Part shown: positions 9,633 through 15,000 of the stretch, in pieces
Layout of the letters: each line of letters starts with the position of its first letter
Position numbering within the stretch: the first letter of the stretch is position 1
Origin: Glandiceps talaboti
Taxonomy: Eukaryota > Hemichordata > Enteropneusta > Spengelidae
Reading direction: 5' to 3'
NCBI RefSeq assembly: GCF_964340395.1
Contig: NC_135570.1
Location: forward strand, 12,440,322 to 12,455,321
Length of the DNA: 15,000 nucleotides
Made by a program: the position numbers and the translations under genes
The notes under the pieces: model-generated
Database searches by the model: none
Told to the model about the DNA's origin: nothing
The model's input: only the letters and a program-made list of their open reading frames with translations

Positions 9633-10194
9633 CATGTACACGTTCGTAGATATGTATTATTTACACACATCTCCAGAGGGAAACTTACATATGATTCCCT
9701 AAAATTTTTCTTATTTTAGCCAAGGAAAATACGAGTGATCTAAGGGGCCCTGTCATTATGAATCACTAAACGGGTAGTAAAACCCTTAGGTCATGAGTGT
9801 TTTCCGGAAGAATGTAGCAAAATATTGGCAAATAACAAAATTATACGTACTGAAGCATCATTATGAAAAATCGGGAAAAATAATGGTGGTTTGAAACGTT
9901 TTGGCTCATATTTCGATACCAGTGACGTAAACACGGGTTGTCATTATGTAGAACAACCAGGAAATATGATCCATACTTTCTATTTAAAGACAATTACTTG
10001 GCTTGTGCATAGCTTAATGTATATTGTTTGGCATCAAGACATAGTGTTTATCTTTCAATATGGTTTGGATGCAATATCAGTGTCACACTGACGATCTACA
10101 TGATGAACACAGAATCTCTGATTTCAAAATCCGCTTTCTAAGATGTGCAACGAGCCAACTCGTACGTTTCAATGGGATGTCTACTCTCAGCTAC
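9632..10194. other. No recognisable gene
   Basis: A 66-codon plus-strand frame at 9891-10091 has no recognisable domain and no splice context that I trust. No repeats were seen before the (ACT)n array. Confidence 0.5.
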
Positions 10195-10224
10195 ACTACT
10201 ACTACTACTACTACTACTACTACA

Positions 10225-10261
<37 letters not shown>

Positions 10262-10266
10262 CTACT
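10195..10266 (+). repeat. (ACT)n trinucleotide microsatellite, interrupted
   Basis: About 24 ACT units, with one variant unit (ACA) near 10222-10225 and a CCT near the right end at 10261. Frames through it give poly-Thr, poly-Leu or (minus strand) poly-Val and are not evidence for a gene. Confidence 0.96.
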
Positions 10267-10568
10267 GTTTTTAAGTTATCACGTTCTTCGGAATTGGAAT
10301 ACCTCCCTACGCAACATATACACAATAACACATTTGAGGGATACGGTAAAGTAAAACGTTGACGGTTTTTGGAGATGAATTTACAGAGGTGAAAGTGTAT
10401 ATTGCATTTCAAGACGTGAGTGACTATGTGATATTGCTAGTGATATAGCGCATCGTGACACTATTAAACTATTTATATCGAACCAACGATAACTAGAAAA
10501 ACCTATAACATTGCGGTTGCCTAAATTGAATGATGTGCCACACGATTTACACAACGTCCACCGAGGGT

Positions 10569-10582
10569 CATGTGATCACATG
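10569..10582. repeat. Perfect 14-bp palindrome with two E-box-like halves
   Basis: CATGTGATCACATG is fully self-complementary and contains CATGTG and CACATG, both fitting the bHLH E-box CANNTG. A third CATGTG follows at about 10592. Chance occurrence is likely; no promoter context is visible. Confidence 0.4.
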
Positions 10583-10694
10583 CAATATATACATGTGTTT
10601 CAGGGGAGACTCTTTGTAAAAACGGATAAATCTAATGGCGGGGTACTGTTATATACCGATATATCAGGCGACATGCATCAATGACATATCCACC

Positions 10695-10737
10695 CGATAA
10701 CTCTGCTTAACCGATAGCGAGGATCGCAGGGTTATCG
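10695..10737. repeat. Hairpin, 12-bp arms with one mismatch
   Basis: CGATAACTCTGC (10695-10706) pairs with GCAGGGTTATCG (10726-10737) around a 19-nt loop that itself contains CCGATAGCGAGGATCGC. It may be the remains of a small inverted-repeat element. No function can be assigned. Confidence 0.5.
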
Positions 10738-10983
10738 TAATGATAACTTTGTTCGCTCGCGTAGTGTCCACCCCGGTGGCCAATAGCCACATGCAACACA
10801 CAATTCTGATAGCAGCGTGAGGGGGGTCTACAGGAAAGACTATTGTGTTAATTGGGGTGTGGTACTACAAGCCATCTAAACGGGGCAGATAACAGAGGAT
10901 TACATTCAAATTGCGATACAATCAAGACACTTTGCATAGCTGTTGTGTGTGGGATCTGATTGGGCATTTGAAAATCCAAGATG

Positions 10984-11007
10984 GCGACCATTTTCAAAGA
11001 TGGTCGC
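10984..11007. repeat. Imperfect palindrome built on ATGGCGACC / GGTCGC
   Basis: GCGACCATTTT (10984-10994) pairs with AAGATGGTCGC (10997-11007) with one mismatch and almost no loop. AAGATGGCGACC just upstream (10979-10990) resembles a YY1 site, and AAAATGGCGACC recurs at about 11169. With the hairpin at 1463-1491 it suggests a dispersed repeat. A plus-strand frame of 126 codons at 10911-11291 crosses it, but has no recognisable domain and I do not call it a gene. Confidence 0.5.
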
Positions 11008-11291
11008 TATTGGCCGAGTTGTCCGATGGCCGAGTTGTCTGCTTTTGTTGTTATTGGTGTCAATATACAATAATATATGTTTCCAAGCTTTCAAACTTTG
11101 ATTCTGTTATTAAAAAACCCTCTCAGGCAACTCTTTATTTTGGCATAACCTTTAGTACAACAAATTCAAAATGGCGACCACTTCTTTCAATATGCATGGG
11201 TTTCAATCTGATCAATTCATTTGGAAAAATGATGAGTGAAGCACATTATAGTATTCTCTTTCAAGCATGTTTTATTCTGCAACTGAATTGA

Positions 11292-12300
11292 CTTACTGTG
11301 AAATCCTTAAAATCTAATTCAGCTCTAAAATTTGCTCTGTACCAAAACTTGTTATAGTTACCCTTCGTTTGTTATTCCTGACCTATGCAACTACATTGCC
11401 CAGCGCAGGTGAGGTTAGAATGGAAACGTATTTTTGCATCTTTGCCGGAAATATTTTTTTACAGCCACATTTGATGAGTGCTTCGCAAAAAATAGCAACG
11501 GATAGCAGGGTTGTCTAAATACCTTGCTGTCACCCTACTTGATCCAAATCTAGTCAACAGGATTTTGCATGTAAAGCTGAGAGAGTTGGTTGCCTGGTAA
11601 GCAACTCATTTAATCGTTGCCTAAGAGCAGACTGGGTGTGTGGAATTTCACATAATCTGCTTCTGAGCAAAAAAGATAACATCGTCAACACAGGTGGCTG
11701 TGCCGGTCCAGCTGTAAATCATAACATGTGACCACCACAATCCTTTCCCAAGATGTAAAATTTATCTTCATCAACTGATGATGGATGTTTAGTTGGTTTA
11801 GTGGAGATACATGAAATGTCACAAACTAATCTCCATGTCTGGCTTCTTCTTCAATTTGCCTCAGAGTGTAATGACAACATCATTCCACTGAATGCATGAA
11901 AGTTGTGAACTAACTGCTGATATGTTCACTAGCTCTATTGCTGTGGTTACCTCATGCGCTGCAATCCATTGGTAATAGGCACCAGCTTGGATTGCCAATG
12001 CCTAATCGAATGCATGGGGTAAAACGAATCACCCATTAGAAGCGTGTAGGCCAGGTTTCGTGTTTGTATCATAATTTAAACAAAAATTCCACCAAAAGAT
12101 CTACTGTTATCTGATTCACTAATCGCGATGGTGGGGCAAGAAAACATCTTTTATGAGAATGCAGTAGACTAGACTGTGAACAAATATAACTGATGATGGA
12201 GTACTGACAAGTAATTACACGTAAGATTTTGGTAGTGCAACTTACGGCACCTTTTGCTTAGTACTGATGCTAAAACATAAATGAAGAGATACTGACAATG
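11292..12300. other. About 1 kb with no recognisable gene
   Basis: No open frame reaches 60 codons on either strand. No tandem or inverted repeat of note was seen. The interval ends where similarity to the LTR-like family begins. Confidence 0.55.
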
Positions 12301-12802
12301 AATTGGGGGAAGAGTCACTTTTCACAAACCGGCTCTCGGGGAGGACCATACTTTACAAATGGGATTATAGGAGGTCACATTTTACTGCGACTCATTGTAT
12401 TGTCTAAATTTGCATTAGGGTTTTTTTGCCATCTCATCGTTGCCACCAGTTCAATACATACTACTGCTGTCACATTTGTTAGGGTTAGGGTTAGGGTTAG
12501 GGTTAGGGTTACAGTTAGGTACCATGATATCAGACCATATCAATCAAAACGCTGCTGACAACCATATAGTGAATTAATTGTCAATTGTGAGGAGAGGAGA
12601 GGAGCGGGTCGCACAGGAGTAAATCGGCAACAGTTGGGTAAGATATGAGGGACAATCCGTCTGGAGTGTACCAATCTAATCTTTTGGATGTTGTGGTGTT
12701 CGACTCAGATCCAAACACAAGTATTAATTAATGTAGTGCCTTAACACACATCCACATGGTGATAGTAGTGAGAAATAACCAATGCCTTTAAAACTTATAA
12801 CG
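12301..12802 (+). mobile_element. LTR relic, copy B, of an LTR retrotransposon
   Basis: The sequence is collinear with copy A (4110-4616) and ends directly against a tRNA-Leu primer-binding site, which places it as the 5' LTR of a retrotransposon or the LTR left in a truncated copy. Matching blocks are GAGGTCACATTTTACT (12371-12386), CATCGTTGCCAC (12435-12446), TACCATGATATCAGACCAT (12520-12538), GATCCAAACAC (12708-12718), ATTAATTAAT (12723-12732) and AACCAATGCCTTTA (12777-12790). The terminal CA expected of many LTRs is absent; the sequence before the primer site is CTTATAACG. The left edge is set from AATTGGGGGAAGAG and is approximate. Divergence from copy A is substantial, so both are old. 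Confidence 0.7.
12479..12520 (+). repeat. Interstitial telomeric repeat, (TTAGGG)5 plus two variant units
   Basis: There are five perfect TTAGGG units (12479-12508), then TTACAG and TTAGGT. It lies inside LTR copy B. The equivalent point in copy A has no such units. The spacing between the flanking conserved blocks is 44 nt in A and 85 nt in B, so the excess equals the array. The G-rich strand is the plus strand, and the perfect part could form a G-quadruplex. It also makes a short chance frame (12298-12558) with an RVRVRV stretch. Confidence 0.95.
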
Positions 12803-12820
12803 TGGTGGCAGCGGTGGGAT
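12803..12820 (+). promoter_or_regulatory. Primer-binding site for tRNA-Leu (LTR retrotransposon)
   Basis: TGGTGGCAGCGGTGGGAT is the exact complement, over 18 nt, of the 3' end ATCCCACCGCTGCCACCA, including the CCA tail, that is known for a tRNA-Leu isoacceptor of animals. Such a site directly downstream of a repeated 500-bp segment is where minus-strand DNA synthesis of an LTR retrotransposon starts. It is intact here and decayed in copy A. Confidence 0.8.
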
Positions 12821-13000
12821 CAAGTCCTTACCATTGATTCTGGGACTTGTCCTTTTCCATTTCTGATCACACTCTAGCCCATGTTTTTGAACTACTTTAA
12901 CGGGGGGGGGTTATATTTTAGAGATAGAAGTTAATGAAGGATCACACAACAGCTCTGGCCTCAACACCCCCCCCCCTCCCATAATTAGTTAAGGCTCCTT
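12821..13000 (+). mobile_element. Leader remnant of the LTR retrotransposon, copy B
   Basis: After the primer site, GATCAAGTCC and CATTGATTCTGGGA match GATCGAGCCC and CATTGATTTGGGA of copy A. Further on, TTTGAACTACTTTAACGG, a G9 run (12902-12910), a C10 run (12967-12976) and TAAGGCTC resemble 5148-5295. No gag-like open frame begins here. Confidence 0.5.
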
Positions 13001-13330
13001 TGCACAAATGAGGGAAGGATGGCGAACGCAGAAACGCTAATTACGTCAATACAGAGACACACGTATACCTATCAACCAGTAAAACACAGTGCACAATTCT
13101 ATATTTTCTTTGATGTGTTGTTCGGAAAACAGTCAAAACTACCGTTTTTAGCATTCGGGAGACTCAGTCTTCTTCATTACATTGATTTCGAAAATCCGTG
13201 CAACACAAGCAGTAACTACATCCTCGTCCGAGTTGACTTTGTAACACAACCATCCAAAAACAGTGTACCAGATTTCATAAAGAATAATAAATGAAACCGT
13301 ACTATTGCAAACAGAACTAAATCTACCTAC

Positions 13331-13425
13331 CTTCACTCCATCCACAAATGATGGTTGATACCCAGTCGCATCTACTGTTTAGTCTCTCGTCGAATGATAT
13401 AGAAATGCCCGCGACAAACAGTGGT
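13331..13425 (-). CDS. Weak candidate: 95-nt exon on the minus strand
   Basis: On the minus strand, ATATTTCAG (AG at 13427-13426) precedes 95 nt open in one frame, which ends GTGAAG before the strong donor GTAGGT (from 13330). The phases would be 2 in and 1 out. The 31 complete codons read PLFVAGISISFDERLNSR and on to STIICGWSE, with two cysteines and two tryptophans, a composition more protein-like than the neighbours. The family is not recognised. It does not join directly in phase with the 6018-6315 candidate. A minus-strand TATA-like site lies 220 nt upstream (13642-13651). The pyrimidine tract before the acceptor is poor. Confidence 0.17.
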
Positions 13426-13641
13426 CTGAAATATTGATTGATACTTTTGCGCACACTGATTTCACTTATCAACTGACAAGTCGGAAAATAGGATATTTTG
13501 CAACACGGGGGCCCCAGGGCACAGATCAGCTCCCTGTACGGACGAAACAAACCAATTCAGCGTGAGCGTATCGTAGCTACTACAACATAATCAGGAACAG
13601 ATGGAGTTATCCGGCCTATACTTCGACGAAGTAGAATGCCC

Positions 13642-13651
13642 CTATATATAC
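13642..13651 (-). promoter_or_regulatory. Possible TATA box, minus strand
   Basis: Read on the minus strand, GTATATATAGGGGC fits the animal core-promoter pattern of TATAWAWR followed by a G-rich stretch. No initiator, transcript or first ATG can be tied to it, so it may be chance. Confidence 0.15.
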
Positions 13652-13862
13652 ACGACAGTTTTATAGCAACGGATGTTTAGTTCGACTATGCGACAATATT
13701 TATATATTCGTTTTATGGCAAGTGGAATGTATATAGTTTCAACTTACGTAGTGATCGTTGTGAAGGTGCGCAACACAACGATAAGAACTAGTAACTGGGA
13801 AAGACATGTCGGTAGTGAGAATAACACATCCGAACACTAGTTGTAAAAAAAATAAAAAGTAA

Positions 13863-14213
13863 ATAACGAAAAATGTCAGCCGAAAGCTAAGTACAATATG
13901 GCAATGGCAGATACATATACATTTTGTATATATAGAAAGGATGAACAGTATAGTAAATCAAAAGGCGCCGAGCACATTAGTGAGAGATACTCTTTCGATG
14001 CATATTGATATTGCAGACGTCTGCGATACATATCTAGATACTAGAACCAATTTATATACATTTTGGAAGAGAATTGAAGTAAACAGGACGATTTTGTCGA
14101 AAAATTCGTCTCAGAAATGTTATCATCCAAATGGGATATTTCGACCGTTTAGGGAAACCCACACTTATGAGGAGATGACTTCATGGTCTGAATTATCTAA
14201 AACACAAACCTGA
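13863..14213 (+). CDS. Open frame of 117 codons; function unknown, possible retroelement fragment
   Basis: The frame is open from 13863 to the TGA at 14211-14213, with the first ATG at 13941 (90 codons). That is long for AT-rich DNA. The middle (codons about 30-62 after the ATG) reads IADVCDTYLDTRTNLYTFWK and then NRTILSKN. This faintly resembles the 'LVDIWR...TWWKR...DFFLISKN' end of the endonuclease domain of non-LTR retrotransposons (Tx1/L1 type). Key catalytic residues of that domain are not visible and no reverse transcriptase frame follows, so at best it is a short decayed fragment. A chance frame is equally possible. Confidence 0.2.
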   Translation: MTKNVSRKLSTIWQWQIHIHFVYIERMNSIVNQKAPSTLVRDTLSMHIDIADVCDTYLDTRTNLYTFWKRIEVNRTILSKNSSQKCYHPNGIFRPFRETHTYEEMTSWSELSKTQT

Positions 14214-15000
14214 GTTGAATCCATTACTACAACGTCTGTAAAACATTGTCAATTGGAGACTGATGACTTACACTTTACGTCATTCGATGTATCTAGTATC
14301 AATGCAAAGAGTGTCAATACAGCATAACAGACAAGCAGTGTAGGGTTTTATACGTCAGGAGCTATAAAACAAGTGTTTAAATTCCACGCTACGTTATATA
14401 TTTATGCCCGACAGGCACAGCTACAATAAAACCTAGATGGTACTGCAATTTAAAATCCTTTTATAGTGTTCATTTTCGCTTGGTACGGTTAAATCACTCA
14501 AAGAGAAAAATTTGATGTCCATTGATTGTTCAGGGCGATTTAACCTCGCTAGTAAAATTGGAGAAAATGAAGTTCTTATCTCAAGAATCAAGATGGATAT
14601 GGTCAGTATACGAGCAGTTTGATAGCAGTTCGGCTTTTCATTAAGACTACTTGTCGTTCAAAGATTGAGAAATCTTTAATGAAACATTTAAAATACCTTG
14701 GTTCACATGCATTAAACGATAGCTCATCCTCGTGATTTCTAACGAAAATATTTTACCACTGAGTAAACTTAATTATTGAAGAGGTAGTTAACATCATACA
14801 CTTGAGCAAAACGTTCCTGTTCTTACACACACAAAACTTTAAATAGTTCATAAATTATATGAGACGTGCGCCTCTCGGGTCTTCACCCTGACGCTATTAA
14901 AATCGGCCGTAAAATCCATCACAATTACTAGCAGTGAACAATAAGTGCTCTACTTTACGTGTGTAATCAGGTCTAATACTGAGTTTACATTGATGTGTTT
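14214..15000. other. No recognisable gene
   Basis: Short frames only. On the plus strand TACGTCAG (14351-14358) stands just before TATAAAA (14363-14369), a combination seen in some core promoters, but no coding start or exon can be linked to it. Nothing else stands out to the end of the window. Confidence 0.5.

Larger units (their letters stand above)
10267..10983. other. No recognisable gene; two short palindromes
   Basis: This interval holds the perfect palindrome at 10569-10582 and the hairpin at 10695-10737, described separately. It is somewhat more GC-rich from 10620 to 10880. No open frame with protein-like character was found. Confidence 0.5.

Noticed and set aside
9186-9719. Frames of up to 177 codons across the microsatellite on both strands (Cys/Val/Tyr-rich or His/Thr/Tyr-rich)
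   Set aside because: Five frames are open simultaneously because TATG/TACG/TG repeats contain no stops. There is no non-repeat coding sequence on either side.
10060-10412. Frames giving poly-Thr, poly-Leu and poly-Val
   Set aside because: They are the three readings of the (ACT)n array plus random flanks.
10911-11291. 126-codon plus-strand frame
   Set aside because: It crosses a palindrome with repeat-like ATGGCGACC wording, overlaps an opposite-strand frame, and shows no domain, splice motif or codon bias.
12298-12558. 86-codon frame with an RVRVRV stretch
   Set aside because: It is made by the TTAGGG array inside LTR copy B and has no other protein-like feature.

Overview
This window looks like non-coding or intronic DNA from an animal nuclear genome. 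It is AT-rich and has no compact gene layout. It contains several microsatellites, a 23-bp minisatellite, a foldback element, degraded LTR-retrotransposon sequence and an interstitial TTAGGG array. TTAGGG is the telomere unit of most animals other than many insects and nematodes. A marine invertebrate or other deuterostome/lophotrochozoan-type genome would fit, but the species cannot be fixed from the sequence. No bacterial operon, rRNA, tRNA or CRISPR array was found. Almost all of the longer open frames are chance frames or translations of simple repeats.

Layout, left to right. At 1035-1276 lies a 242-bp foldback (MITE-like) element bounded by TTAA. A short GGCCAT/ATGGCC hairpin is at 1463-1491, and (AAC)23 at 2845-2913. 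Two weak plus-strand exon candidates are at 3462-3540 and 3776-3824. From about 4110 to 4665 is a degraded LTR-like repeat (copy A), with related sequence again at 5108-5300. The best coding candidate is a minus-strand exon-like frame at 6018-6315, which has splice-site motifs and several N-glycosylation sequons. A 17-unit, 23-bp minisatellite covers 6802-7209. A compound TATG/TACG/TG microsatellite covers 9308-9631, and an interrupted (ACT)n covers 10195-10266. Short palindromes follow at 10569-10582, 10695-10737 and 10984-11007. From about 12301 to 13000 is the second LTR-like copy (copy B). It contains a (TTAGGG)5 array and is followed at once by an 18-nt tRNA-Leu-type primer-binding site. 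The right end holds a weak minus-strand exon candidate (13331-13425), a 117-codon open frame at 13863-14213 and possible TATA boxes.

The most informative observation is that copies A and B are collinear over about 500 bp in the same orientation. The primer-binding site in B identifies the family as an LTR retrotransposon. The spacing shows that the telomeric array in B is an insertion of about 41 nt relative to A. No retrotransposon protein can be read near either copy, so both are relics. No set of genes acting together can be described here; the exon candidates are single guesses that need transcript data.
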